A stretch of DNA of 64,000 bases from the NCBI GenBank assembly GCA_019744975.1, contig JAIETP010000016.1, forward strand, positions 1 to 64,000, read 5' to 3'. The stretch comes from Burkholderiales bacterium (GTDB taxonomy: Bacteria; Pseudomonadota; Gammaproteobacteria; Burkholderiales; SG8-41). The translations under genes and the position numbers were made by a program. The notes below the pieces were generated by a model that saw nothing but the letters and a program-made list of their open reading frames with translations, did not search any database and was not told the DNA's origin. Shown one piece after another: positions 1-8,259 of the stretch (position 1 is its first letter; the number at the start of each line of letters is the position of its first letter).

Positions 1-62
1 GCCTTGCCCATATTCTCGATATGGGCCGCAGCAAGCGCCTTGCCACTGACGATTTTGGCCAC
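1..62 (-). CDS. N-terminal fragment of an unidentified gene running off the left edge
   Basis: A GTG at 60-62 (minus strand) opens a frame without stop to the window edge, giving about 20 residues starting (M)AKIVSGKALAA. A weak GTGAG lies about eight bases upstream of it. The AKI-x-x-GKALA pattern vaguely recalls the start of FolD (methylenetetrahydrofolate dehydrogenase), but the following residues do not clearly continue that match. The neighbour on the same strand (180-512) ends in its own terminator, so this would be a separate transcription unit. It could be no gene at all. Confidence 0.25.
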   Translation of the reverse strand, partial: MAKIVSGKALAAAHIENMGK

Positions 63-131
63 AACGCATCTCACGAAGTAATGGTTAACAGGCCCTGGAA
101 CCGCCCGCATTGTAGCCGACGCGACCGGCGC

Positions 132-158
132 AAAAAAACCGCCCCTCGCGGGGCGGTT
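132..158 (-). terminator. Intrinsic terminator of the 180-512 gene
   Basis: Read on the minus strand, a perfect 7-bp GC stem (139-145 with 150-156, loop 146-149) is followed by a run of seven T (A at 132-138). It lies about 20 bp beyond the stop codon of the minus-strand gene at 180. Confidence 0.85.
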
Positions 159-179
159 GCGGTTGATCAGCCGCGGGAT

Positions 180-512
180 TTATTTGGCGCGCTGGTGATC
201 GTGTTTCTGGCGGTGGATGCGCCGGCTTTCGTGGTTCTGGGCATGGTGGATTTTCGCGCGCTCTTTTTTGGTCACCGTGCCGTCGGCTTTCGCCCTGTTT
301 TCCATTTTTTCAATTCCGGCCTGATGCCGCTCCAGTCGCGCGGCTTCGCGTTTGTTCAACTCGCCGGATTGCACGCCCTGGTCGATGCGTTTTTGCTGGA
401 TTTCCTGGCGCTTGTCGATGCCGGGCGTCGCGGCGGGATCTTTGGCTTGCGCGTGGGACAGCGCGGGGATGGCGGCGATGACGGCGACAGCACAGATGGT
501 TTTGATATTCAT
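180..512 (-). CDS. Small secreted basic protein, function unknown
   Basis: The 110-residue product starts with a typical signal peptide (residues 1-22, ending ALSHA before QAKDP). The rest is very rich in K, R, E, Q and H and should be mostly helical. It contains two related stretches, each with a G-x-(L/V)-(N/T)-K-(R/K)-E element (GELNKREA and GTVTKKERA), the second a little like a degenerate EF-hand loop. An AGGGAG ribosome site precedes the ATG at 512 and a terminator follows the stop, so it is a single-gene unit. Similar small exported proteins occur in Betaproteobacteria without known role; I do not recognise a named family. Confidence 0.8.
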   Translation of the reverse strand: MNIKTICAVAVIAAIPALSHAQAKDPAATPGIDKRQEIQQKRIDQGVQSGELNKREAARLERHQAGIEKMENRAKADGTVTKKERAKIHHAQNHESRRIHRQKHDHQRAK

Positions 513-633
513 GTCGAAACTCCCTGCAAAAGTGGTGGGGCGATTCCCACCTGCAGACTAACGCCGGGCCGCCTGTGAAATCGACTGTATTCCGGTAACA
601 ATGTGTAAGGCTTTGTAAACGGCGGGGTTTGCC

Positions 634-912
634 TTACCAGCGCAGTATCGATGCTGTGATCAGCAGCGCCAGCTGCAGGGCCGGCAGGATCAGACCCAGC
701 AGGAATGAGCGGCTGAAATGCGCCATGGTGCCGAGCGCGGGATACGAACGGATCAGCGCAAAATTGATGATCAGCGTCAGCGGGATGCCGAGCAGCGCGA
801 ACAGCAAGGCGCCGAGCCCGACAAACGAGCCGCCGGATCCGGCCTGACTGAAAACCAGCGTCAGCACGGCCTGCAGCAACAGTGGAAGGCCCAGGCACAA
901 CAGGTATTTCAT
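634..912 (-). CDS. Small hydrophobic membrane protein, unknown
   Basis: The 92-residue product is almost entirely hydrophobic, with three likely membrane segments (about residues 3-20, 29-52 and 66-88) and short polar links, including a GSGGS loop near residue 26. It is flanked on the same strand by other small genes with gaps of about 40 and 120 bp. There is no motif that suggests transport or catalysis. The hydrophobic pattern and in-frame ATG support a real inner-membrane protein, but it remains hypothetical. Confidence 0.6.
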   Translation of the reverse strand: MKYLLCLGLPLLLQAVLTLVFSQAGSGGSFVGLGALLFALLGIPLTLIINFALIRSYPALGTMAHFSRSFLLGLILPALQLALLITASILRW

Positions 913-953
913 ACACTCCAGCCTGTCCTGCCCTTCGGCAGCGCTTCTAATTT

Positions 954-1193
954 CTATTTCTCGGGATAGGAATCGAAGGCAATGGCATCAGCATCGCAGC
1001 CCAGCGCCTTGGCCATGGTGGTGAGCGCGTCTTCGGTAAGAGCGACCACCGCGTAATCGGCTTCGATACCCTTGGCAGCGATGAAGGCCCTGGCTTTGTC
1101 GCCGGAAGTCCAGGTCACCACGAGATCCGGTTGTCCGCTGCCGGCGCTGCGACTGACTGGATAACCATCCGATTTGCTGACGATTGCAAACAT
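954..1193 (-). CDS. Small hypothetical protein (79 aa)
   Basis: The start was set at the ATG ending at 1193 because an AGGGGG ribosome site lies seven bases upstream; the longer open frame reaching 1367 has no such site and its extra N-terminus is low-complexity. The product begins MFAIVSKSDGY and has an alternating strand/helix pattern, with acidic residues concentrated in the C-terminal half. No signal peptide, membrane segment or catalytic motif is visible. Function unknown. Confidence 0.55.
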   Translation of the reverse strand: MFAIVSKSDGYPVSRSAGSGQPDLVVTWTSGDKARAFIAAKGIEADYAVVALTEDALTTMAKALGCDADAIAFDSYPEK

Positions 1194-1335
1194 GATCTGG
1201 CCCCCTGTGCAAAGACTACAACTCTGCTTTTCTAAGCCCTGCTTTCCCGGATTTTTATCATAGAACCCGCGCCAAGGGGGCCGGGGTGTTTTCGGGGTTG
1301 TAACTAACGGATTGATTTGGGTTTTTAGACCTGCA

Positions 1336-1668
1336 CTATTGATAAATTTTGTTGAACCCGGAAACACTGAACCCGTTCATCCGGCGCTTGCCGACAAAAA
1401 TCACCGGGATGCCCCGGCCACCGAAAGCCTGATAGCGCCGCTTAGCCTCCATGTCGCGTTCAATGTCGTATTCCGTATACGCGATGCCCTGCTGGCGGAA
1501 ATAATTGCGCGCCTGCTGGCAATACGGGCACCAGCTGGTGGCGTACATCACGACTTTTTCCTCTTTGGCGTAATCGGCCAGCGCCGCCAGTTGCAGCGGT
1601 TCTGCGGCTGTATCCGCGCGGACGCTGCCGGAGAACAGAAGAAGTGCGATCAGGAACAGATATTTCAT
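1336..1668 (-). CDS. Exported glutaredoxin-like protein
   Basis: The 110-residue protein carries an N-terminal signal peptide (about residues 1-18) followed by a glutaredoxin fold. The dithiol active site CPYC is at residues 47-50, and the cis-proline strand GIPVI with the following glycine-rich turn is present near the C-terminus. Glutaredoxins reduce disulfides or glutathione mixed disulfides; the export signal suggests action in the periplasm or at the membrane face instead of the cytoplasm. It is the last gene of the minus-strand series, 67 bp after the dehydrogenase-like gene, and may be cotranscribed. The physiological partner cannot be inferred. Confidence 0.85.
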   Translation of the reverse strand: MKYLFLIALLLFSGSVRADTAAEPLQLAALADYAKEEKVVMYATSWCPYCQQARNYFRQQGIAYTEYDIERDMEAKRRYQAFGGRGIPVIFVGKRRMNGFSVSGFNKIYQ

Positions 1669-1735
1669 GGGAAACGGCAGATTAGCCGATCTTCGTCCTT
1701 TGCGACACTAACCGCAGTTCCGGGCGTCTGGAAAA

Positions 1736-2935
1736 TTACCAGGCAGCGTCCAGCGCCGCCATCAGCGCATCCCGCTCGCGCAGGAATTCGCGACTGGGGT
1801 CGGCGTTGAAATTCTTCAGGGAGTTTTCGAGGACCGTCGCGAGGCTGTCGCGGGGGATATCGAGTTCCCGCAGTTTTACCGGCATGCCCGCCTGCAGGAA
1901 AGCGCCTTCGACGGCGTCGGCGGCACGTATATGCGCGGGACGGCTGTCGGTAATTTCAAAGGCCTGCGCGATCAGCGCCATGGCTTCCGCATCGCGCGCG
2001 CCGAAATGGCGGATCACCGTCGCGGTCAGCGCTGAATTGGCTTCGCCCTGACCGACGTGCCCGTGCAGGTTGAACAAGGCCGTGGCCAGGGCATAGGTCA
2101 CCCGCGCCGGCCAGTGTTTTTCGGTCAGCGCACCGCCGTCATCGGCATCGCGGTTTTGGAGAAAGGCGGCGGCGCACATTTCAACACGGGCTCCTGCATC
2201 GAGCGGATCGACCATGCGCGCGAGCGCGCCACGCGCCAGCCGGAAGGCCTGCAAGCGGTCGCCTTCGGACAGCGGCGCCATGCGGGGTGCGCCAAGGTTC
2301 ATCAGCGAGCGCCAGAACACCGATGTTCCGGTGGTGCGCGCCAACGACACCGGCGCGGTCAGCAAGGCTTCTTCGTCCCAGAACAGCGCCACCGGCCGGG
2401 TCTTGGGATCAAAAAACTCCATGCGATGAGGTCGCGCCGGATCCTTCACCGCAGAGCCGGCACGATTTTGCGCCGTGGTTGCTGCCGTCAGTACATTGAT
2501 GATTGGCAGCTTGGGAGCGAGCAACTTGGGGCTGATCGCCGCACCGTGTTCCGGGTACTGGGTGATCAGCTGATCAACCGGGGCTTTTTCGGCGAGCAGC
2601 ACAGCGACTACGCGCGTACCCTGAATCACGCTGCCGGCGCCAACCCCGATCAGCAGGTCGGCATTCGCTGCGCGGGCCGCTGTCGCGGCGGCCTGCACCG
2701 AGGCCAGCGTGGTGTCTTTTTCGATTTCGTCATAACGGCCGGCGTAAGCCGGACCGAGGATTCCGGCGATGCGGTCGATCAGCCCGATCTTGCGCGATAC
2801 GCTGCGCCCGCAAACAATGAATGCTTTTTGCGATTTCAAGCGTTTCAGTTCTGCCGGCAGATTTTCCAGCGTGTCTTTGCCGCTGTACAGCCGCAGCGGA
2901 TAAGCGGTGGCGCGGAACTGATGCTGGTAGGCCAT
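1736..2935 (-). CDS. Iron-type alcohol dehydrogenase / maleylacetate reductase-like protein without metal ligands
   Basis: The 399-residue length and the N-terminal Rossmann-like half place this in the iron-containing alcohol dehydrogenase superfamily. The dinucleotide loop reads GAGSVIQGTR in place of the usual GGGSxxDxxK. Aligned by eye to E. coli FucO, the four metal ligands appear replaced: the D and H of G-x-DALTHA become S and R in GTSVFWRS, the His of PHGxAN becomes Q in GQGEAN, and the earlier His is also missing. Metal-free maleylacetate reductases are a known precedent in the superfamily. It sits 9 bp after the CoA-ligase alpha gene and is probably part of that operon. The substrate is unknown; enzymatic activity is an inference. 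Confidence 0.7.
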   Translation of the reverse strand: MAYQHQFRATAYPLRLYSGKDTLENLPAELKRLKSQKAFIVCGRSVSRKIGLIDRIAGILGPAYAGRYDEIEKDTTLASVQAAATAARAANADLLIGVGAGSVIQGTRVVAVLLAEKAPVDQLITQYPEHGAAISPKLLAPKLPIINVLTAATTAQNRAGSAVKDPARPHRMEFFDPKTRPVALFWDEEALLTAPVSLARTTGTSVFWRSLMNLGAPRMAPLSEGDRLQAFRLARGALARMVDPLDAGARVEMCAAAFLQNRDADDGGALTEKHWPARVTYALATALFNLHGHVGQGEANSALTATVIRHFGARDAEAMALIAQAFEITDSRPAHIRAADAVEGAFLQAGMPVKLRELDIPRDSLATVLENSLKNFNADPSREFLRERDALMAALDAAW

Positions 2936-2944
2936 TGTTGAAAA

Positions 2945-4381
2945 TCAGCCGCGCGCAGCCTTGAAACGCTCAAAGGTGGCGAGCGCCGCCACGGCATGGC
3001 CGGCATTGGCCATTTCGTCGTACACCGGCACACCCAGCGCCACCGCCTTGTCGCGGAATTCGCGCTTGCGCGCTTCCAGCGAGGGCTCACCGTCCGAGCG
3101 CAGCACCAGGATGAAATGCGACTGGCCTGGATATTTTTGCTGCACGCGCATCGCGGCCGCGACCAGATTATCCAGCACCTCGGGTTTGGTGCGGCCAACG
3201 AAGGCCGACAGGTTGAGATGCATCACCAGCGCCTCGGGTTTGCCCTGGCCGCAGATGATATCGAGGATTTTTTCAGCCACGCGACCGTCGTCCTGCTGCA
3301 GCGTACCCACCGGGCAATCCACCGGATTGGTGATGCTGGTGCCTGGAGGCAGCTTGAGTTCAGCCAACGCATCGATGACGTGCTGGTCGAATGGGGTGAC
3401 GTCGATGTCCAGTCGCGAGTAATAGTCGGTGGCCAGCACGCTGGTGCCGCCGCCGTTGCCGAACAGCACGACTTTTTTGGTGGCACGTTGCGGGCGCGGC
3501 GTCAGGGTCTGGAAAATCAGCAGCGTGTCGATGAAATTGTCGAGGGTGTCGACCAGCATGCAACCGGTCTGCCGCGCCAGCGCGACCCACACACGATCGT
3601 CCCCCGCCAGAGAACCGGTGTGCGAGGCAGCCGCAGCGAGACCCTGCTGGGTACGCCCGCCCTTGAGGATCACCACGGGTTTTGAGGCTTGGGCCTTGCG
3701 CAGGATGTCGAACAAGCGTCGGCCATCCTTGGCGGTTTCAATGTAGAGCCCGATGACCTTGGTCTGCGGATCAGCGATGTAAAACTCAAGCAGGTCGGAA
3801 GGCGTGACATCGGCGCAATTGCCGACAGTGACCAGCCCGGAGAACTTGAGGCCACGCGACAGGCCGCGACGGATGATATCGGTGCCGAGACCGCCGCTTT
3901 GCGACACGATGCCGACCGGGCCGACTTCCTTCGGGCCGATTTCAGTGAAGGTCACATGGCCGCGCGGCGTGTAAATACCCAGGCAGTTGGGGCCGAGCAG
4001 GCGCATGCCACCGGCGCGCGCCGCATCGGCGAGTTCAGCCTGCAGATTTTTGCCTTCCTCGACTTCACCGAAACCGCTGGACACCACCTGGGCAAAACGC
4101 ACATGGCCCTTGGCCGCGGACAACATCGCCGGAATCTGCGCACCCGACACGGCGATATAGGCGTAGTCCACGGGTTTCGGCGTATCGGCCAGGCTTTTGT
4201 ACGCGGTCAACCCGTCGATTTCCGTGGCTGCGGGATGAATCGGATAAATGTCGCCGGTGAAACCGAACTCACGAATGCGACGGATGAACACATTGGGCAG
4301 CGCGTTGCCCTTGGTCGAGGCGCCGACCACGGCGACGGTTTTCGGTGCGAACAGCGGGGTGAATTCTTCGGTGATTGTCAT
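2945..4381 (-). CDS. ADP-forming acyl-CoA synthetase, alpha (CoA-binding) subunit
   Basis: This 478-residue protein has a CoA-binding Rossmann domain (VAVVGAS near residue 20), followed by the two succinyl-CoA-synthetase-like ligase domains. The phosphorylated histidine expected in this family is H254, within SHTGSLAG. Family members interconvert an acyl-CoA, ADP and phosphate with the free acid, ATP and CoA. Alpha and beta parts are often one 700-residue chain; here the ATP-grasp part is the separate upstream gene, three bases away, so translation is probably coupled. The operon context suggests activation of, or energy recovery from, the carboxylase's substrate or product. The specific acid is unknown. 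Confidence 0.85.
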   Translation of the reverse strand: MTITEEFTPLFAPKTVAVVGASTKGNALPNVFIRRIREFGFTGDIYPIHPAATEIDGLTAYKSLADTPKPVDYAYIAVSGAQIPAMLSAAKGHVRFAQVVSSGFGEVEEGKNLQAELADAARAGGMRLLGPNCLGIYTPRGHVTFTEIGPKEVGPVGIVSQSGGLGTDIIRRGLSRGLKFSGLVTVGNCADVTPSDLLEFYIADPQTKVIGLYIETAKDGRRLFDILRKAQASKPVVILKGGRTQQGLAAAASHTGSLAGDDRVWVALARQTGCMLVDTLDNFIDTLLIFQTLTPRPQRATKKVVLFGNGGGTSVLATDYYSRLDIDVTPFDQHVIDALAELKLPPGTSITNPVDCPVGTLQQDDGRVAEKILDIICGQGKPEALVMHLNLSAFVGRTKPEVLDNLVAAAMRVQQKYPGQSHFILVLRSDGEPSLEARKREFRDKAVALGVPVYDEMANAGHAVAALATFERFKAARG

Positions 4382-4384
4382 TGC

Positions 4385-5089
4385 TTAACCCAATATGAAT
4401 CTGGCATCGACGGCAACCGCTGCCGTATCGGACACGATCAGCGGATTGATGTCGGCTTCGCTGATGTCGTTTGCATGCTGCATCAACAAGCCATTGTCAC
4501 CACCCACCTTCAGCAACACATCGATGATGGCTTCGATCGACGCCGGCTTGGTGCCGCGCGCGCCCTTAAGGATGGCCGCGCCTTTCAACTCGGCGAGCAT
4601 TTCCTCGGCGTCGATGCGGGAGATCGGGCACAGCCGGAAAGAAACGTCTTTGAGGATTTCGACAAAAATACCGCCCAGCCCGACCATCACCAGCGGGCCG
4701 AACTGCGGATCGCGCAGGCCGCCGATCACCAGTTCATGCCCGGCGGGCGCCATTTCCTCGACCAGGAAACCGTCGATGCGTGCGCCCTTGATCTTCGGCG
4801 CATTCATCATGCCTTCGATTGCGGTTTTAACTTCAGCCGCGGAACGCAGATTGATCTTCACGCCACCGGCATCGCTTTTATGCAGGATGTCGGGCGACAT
4901 GACCTTGACCACCACCGGCGTCTTCAGTCCGTTCATCACGGCATCAACATCGGCCACACCCTTGGCCACACGCGACTGCGGCACACTGATGCCGTAGGTC
5001 GACAGCAATTGTTTGCCTGCGCTTTCGTCCAGCGCATTGCGGCCGGCGCTGCGCGCTGCCGCGACCGGATTGTCGTTCGGTTTGTTCAT
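4385..5089 (-). CDS. ADP-forming acyl-CoA synthetase, beta (ATP-grasp) subunit
   Basis: The 234-residue length and sequence match the ATP-grasp subunit of ADP-forming acetyl-CoA synthetases: an N-terminal helix pair (LLSTYGISVP), the VVVKVMSPDILHKSDAGGV strand-turn with its conserved lysines, and DINPLIV near the C-terminus for metal and nucleotide binding. It pairs with the alpha subunit encoded immediately downstream. It follows the biotin carboxylase gene after 18 bp, so carboxylase and synthetase belong to one transcription unit. Substrate specificity cannot be read from the sequence. Confidence 0.85.
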   Translation of the reverse strand: MNKPNDNPVAAARSAGRNALDESAGKQLLSTYGISVPQSRVAKGVADVDAVMNGLKTPVVVKVMSPDILHKSDAGGVKINLRSAAEVKTAIEGMMNAPKIKGARIDGFLVEEMAPAGHELVIGGLRDPQFGPLVMVGLGGIFVEILKDVSFRLCPISRIDAEEMLAELKGAAILKGARGTKPASIEAIIDVLLKVGGDNGLLMQHANDISEADINPLIVSDTAAVAVDARFILG

Positions 5090-5107
5090 ACTGTTCTCAT
5101 GCTTGTT

Positions 5108-6457
5108 TTAAATTTTCTTGCCGGTGACTTCACCGATGATCCCGGTGTGCACGCGTCCAGCGCGGAACGGTTCCGAGCGCAGGATGTTGATCACTGCCGG
5201 GATGTTGTTTTTGAGGCCCTGGATTTCGAAAGCCTCCAGTGCGGCAATCAGTTGATCGATCGCCGCTTCGCGCGTCGCACCGCGCACGATGACCTTGGCA
5301 ATCATCGGATCGTAATGCGGCGTGACATCGCGGCCTTCGGCGTAACCGGTGTCGACACGGATGCCCTCACCCGACGGCGGGCGGAACACCGTCAGTTTGC
5401 CCGGTGACGGGAAAAAGTTTTTCGGATCTTCGGCATACACCCGCGCCTGAATGGCATGGCCTTTGACTTCCGGTTTTCCCGGCAGGATGTCCGCCAGTTT
5501 TTCACCAGCGGCTGAACGGATCTGCGCGCGCACCAGATCGACCCCCGTGACTTCCTCGGTGACGCCGTGCTCCACCTGCAGCCGGGTATTCATTTCGAGA
5601 AAACTGAAAGTGCCGTCGGCGCCGAGCAGCATTTCAATCGTGCCGATGTTGTCGTAACCCATGCTGCGCATGATGCCGGCGATCTGATCGGCAACCGCCA
5701 CCGCTTTGTCACGCGGGATCAGCGGGCCCGGGGCTTCTTCGATGACTTTCTGGTTACGGCGCTGGGTCGAGCAGTCGCGCTCGAACAGATGCATCGCCCC
5801 GCCGTGGGCATCCCCCAGCACCTGGAATTCGACATGGCGCGGCCGTTCGATGAGTTTTTCGAGATAGACCTCGGCCGTGCCGAAACCGCGGCTGGCCATC
5901 GACCGCGAACGCTCCACGGCGCCCAGCAGTTCACTCTCATCCTTGGCCGGCAACATGCCGATGCCACCGCCGCCGCCGGCCGGTTTTACCAGCACCGGAA
6001 AACCGATCTTGCGCGCGGCGGCGAGAATCGCGTCATTGTCATCAGGCAACACGCCGGAACCCTGGGACATCGGCATGCCGTACTGCGCGGCAATGTCGCG
6101 GGCGCGGGTCTTGTGACCCATGGCATCGATCCACTTCGGCGACGGTCCGATGAAATGCGAACCGGCGTCGATTACCTTCTGCGCAAACGCCGAATTCTCC
6201 GACAGGAAACCGTAGCCCGGATGCAGGCCGTCGGCTTTCGATCTGCGCAGCACGTCGACAATCAGCTCCTGGTTGAGATAACTCTCGCGCGCCGGTGCGG
6301 CACCGATGGCATAGGTTTCACTGGCGAGCGCCAGATAAGGAGCGCCGGCATCGGCTTCGGAATACACTGCGATCGCTGGAATTTTCATGGCGTTCAGCGC
6401 ACGCAGAACACGGGCGGCGACGGCGCCGCGGTTGGCTACCAGGACTTTGTTGAACAT
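5108..6457 (-). CDS. Biotin carboxylase subunit of an acyl-CoA carboxylase
   Basis: At 449 residues this is a stand-alone biotin carboxylase with no fused biotin carrier. It has the N-terminal preATP-grasp domain (VLVANRGAVAARV), the glycine-rich ATP loop KPAGGGGGIGM, the ERDCSTQRRNQK catalytic segment, FLEMNTRLQVEH with the metal and bicarbonate residues, and the C-terminal GHAIQARVYAEDP. It carboxylates biotin on the separate carrier encoded at 9936 using ATP and bicarbonate. Small departures from AccC (QRRNQK for QRRHQK, VEHG for VEHP) argue for a catabolic or specialised carboxylase instead of the housekeeping acetyl-CoA carboxylase. A long hairpin lies just upstream of its start. Confidence 0.9.
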   Translation of the reverse strand: MFNKVLVANRGAVAARVLRALNAMKIPAIAVYSEADAGAPYLALASETYAIGAAPARESYLNQELIVDVLRRSKADGLHPGYGFLSENSAFAQKVIDAGSHFIGPSPKWIDAMGHKTRARDIAAQYGMPMSQGSGVLPDDNDAILAAARKIGFPVLVKPAGGGGGIGMLPAKDESELLGAVERSRSMASRGFGTAEVYLEKLIERPRHVEFQVLGDAHGGAMHLFERDCSTQRRNQKVIEEAPGPLIPRDKAVAVADQIAGIMRSMGYDNIGTIEMLLGADGTFSFLEMNTRLQVEHGVTEEVTGVDLVRAQIRSAAGEKLADILPGKPEVKGHAIQARVYAEDPKNFFPSPGKLTVFRPPSGEGIRVDTGYAEGRDVTPHYDPMIAKVIVRGATREAAIDQLIAALEAFEIQGLKNNIPAVINILRSEPFRAGRVHTGIIGEVTGKKI

Positions 6458-6494
6458 TGGATTTTCATTTCAGCTAACGGTTTTTGGTAAGCGG

Positions 6495-6571
6495 GTAATT
6501 AAGTAATTAGGTAATTAAGTGATTGAAGTCCACCACCCACGAATCACTTAATCACCCAATCACCTAATCAC
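6495..6571. repeat. Long hairpin of tandem octamers between carboxylase genes
   Basis: Arms 6495-6524 and 6542-6571 (30 nt each, loop 17 nt) are inverted copies of roughly four octamer units of the type GTAATTAA/GTGATTAG. On the minus strand, the strand transcribed for this operon, all 30 positions can pair, five of them as G-U. The element fills the 119-bp spacer between the first carboxyltransferase and the biotin carboxylase, and could act as an mRNA processing or stability hairpin. Confidence 0.85.
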
Positions 6572-6576
6572 GCTTT

Positions 6577-8112
6577 TCAGTAACTGGTAGGCCAGGAGCG
6601 CATCAAATGCTGCCCCACGCCCTTGGTCATACGCAGCTTGTAAACATCGAGCATGCGAATCAGGTAATCACGTGTGTCCTGCGGCTTGATCACCGACTGC
6701 GCGGCATACACTGCCGCCAGTCCCCACACGTCGGCGCCCTTGCGGATATCCGCCAGCGCTTCTTCGAAGCCGGGTTCGCCAACACCGACGCCGTGCACGA
6801 TCTTGGTGGCGAAATCCGGGCTCATGAAACTGATTTCCGCCGTCGGCCATGCAGCAACTTCGTCGGAATGGCGACCGCCGCCCATGCAGACATAGGCACG
6901 GCCATAACTCTTGCGCACGATCACCGTCAGATGCGGCACGGTGACCAGGGTCATCGCATTCATGAAGTTCATGATCTTGCCCGGTGCGCCGGCGCGTTCG
7001 GCTTCGGTACCGATCTGGAAACCGGGGGTATCGACCAGCATCACGAAGGGAATGTTGAAGGAGTCGCACAACACGATGAAATCGACGATCTTGCGACAGG
7101 CATCGGCATCCAGCGCGCCGCCGCGGTGCAGCGGATTGTTGGCGATGATGCCGACGGTTTTACCACCGAGGCGCGCCAAACCGGTCACCGCGCTTTTGCC
7201 AAAACGCGGCTTCAGTTCCAGCAGCGAGTCCTTGTCGACGATGCATTTGATCACGCGCTTCATGTCGTACACCTGCGTGCGGCTCTCGGGCAGGATGTCG
7301 AACACCTTGGCCATGTCGACGCCGGAGCCCGCAGGCACCGGCGCATCGGGCGGTGCTTCCTTGTGATGGCTGGGCATATAGGCGAGGAATTTTTTGATCA
7401 GATCAAACACCTCTTCCTCGGTATCGGCAAACTGATCAATGAGACCGGTGGTTTCGGCATGCAGGCGCCAGCCGCCGAGATCTTCAGCCGCGACTTTTTC
7501 ACCCAATGCCATCGACACCAGCCCCGGGCTGGACACAGCCATGATCGCGCTTTTGTGCATCACCGCGAAATCGGACTGGCACATCAGCCAGGTCGAGGAG
7601 CCGAAGGAAGGACCAAAGGCCGCGGCGGCCATCGGCACTTCGCGCATGCGGCGGAACTGGGTGTTGTCGTTGCCGAGCAATAAACCCATGCCGCGCGAAC
7701 CCATCGCATCGGGCAGGCGCGCACCGGTGGATTCGCCGATCAGCACCAGCGGCATGCCGCGTTCGGTGGCCGCGCGTTTCATGTGCGCGATTTTTTTGCC
7801 GTTGGTGGCGGAGGTCGATGCGCCCTTCACCGTGAAGTCATTGACCACCAGACAAACGTCGCGGTCATTGATACGGCCGAAACCGGCGAGTTTGCCGTCG
7901 GTCTGGGTTTCATCTTCCTGCTCGGCATACACGCCGGAAGAACCAAACAGGCCGGACTCTATGAATGAACCCTTGTCCATCAGGTAATCGATACGCTGAC
8001 GCGCGTTCCAGATGCCCTTCGCGGTGCGTTTCGCGTATTTTTCTTCACCACCACCGGCCAGCGCCTTGGCGCGGCGGGCTTCGTATTCCTGCAGCAATGC
8101 TTCAAATGCCAT
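6577..8112 (-). CDS. Acyl-CoA carboxylase, carboxyltransferase subunit (first of two)
   Basis: The 511-residue protein has the full two-domain (N- and C-lobe) carboxyltransferase architecture of PccB/methylmalonyl-CoA decarboxylase alpha. GESTGARLPDAMGSRGMG in the N-lobe and LVDTPGFQIGTEAERAGAP in the C-lobe provide the acyl-CoA and biotin oxyanion-hole regions, and IVRKSYGRAYVCMGG follows. It transfers CO2 from carboxybiotin to an acyl-CoA. It is clearly different from the other carboxyltransferase encoded just upstream, so the two may form one hetero-oligomer or serve two substrates. Hairpin repeat elements lie on both sides of the gene. Confidence 0.9.
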   Translation of the reverse strand: MAFEALLQEYEARRAKALAGGGEEKYAKRTAKGIWNARQRIDYLMDKGSFIESGLFGSSGVYAEQEDETQTDGKLAGFGRINDRDVCLVVNDFTVKGASTSATNGKKIAHMKRAATERGMPLVLIGESTGARLPDAMGSRGMGLLLGNDNTQFRRMREVPMAAAAFGPSFGSSTWLMCQSDFAVMHKSAIMAVSSPGLVSMALGEKVAAEDLGGWRLHAETTGLIDQFADTEEEVFDLIKKFLAYMPSHHKEAPPDAPVPAGSGVDMAKVFDILPESRTQVYDMKRVIKCIVDKDSLLELKPRFGKSAVTGLARLGGKTVGIIANNPLHRGGALDADACRKIVDFIVLCDSFNIPFVMLVDTPGFQIGTEAERAGAPGKIMNFMNAMTLVTVPHLTVIVRKSYGRAYVCMGGGRHSDEVAAWPTAEISFMSPDFATKIVHGVGVGEPGFEEALADIRKGADVWGLAAVYAAQSVIKPQDTRDYLIRMLDVYKLRMTKGVGQHLMRSWPTSY

Positions 8113-8144
8113 GTTTTGCCTCTAAATCAAGTTCAAAATCTTTA

Positions 8145-8247
8145 GCCACAGAGAGCACAGAGTTCACAGAGAAAAACCATCTGGATATCCATGCCGGCTT
8201 GCTGTGGCGCTTTTGCAGTTCTCTGTGCTCTCTGTGACCTCTGTGGC
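8145..8247. repeat. Long hairpin of CACAGAG heptamers between the two carboxyltransferase genes
   Basis: Arms 8145-8173 and 8219-8247 (29 nt each) are inverted copies carrying three CACAGAG heptamers at 9-bp spacing. They differ only in the two dinucleotides between heptamers, and the loop is 45 nt. The element occupies most of the 147-bp spacer within the operon. Tandem CACAGAG hairpins look like a dispersed intergenic repeat family; copy number elsewhere in the genome is not visible here. Confidence 0.85.
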
Positions 8248-8259
8248 TGCTTTTGTTTT

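Noticed and set aside
7-25. Perfect 7-bp inverted repeat CCCATAT/ATATGGG
   Set aside because: It has no T-run and lies inside a possible coding fragment; too short to call a regulatory site.
1300-1335. Possible tenth copy of the AT-rich motif (TAACTAACGGATTGATTT)
   Set aside because: The spacing between TAA and TTGAT is wrong for the consensus, so it was not counted.
3689-5407. A 572-codon open frame on the plus strand opposite the CoA ligase genes
   Set aside because: It lies entirely antisense to the two conserved ligase genes and the end of the biotin carboxylase, its sequence is low in typical fold patterns and rich in His/Arg, and such long mirror frames are usual in GC-rich coding DNA.
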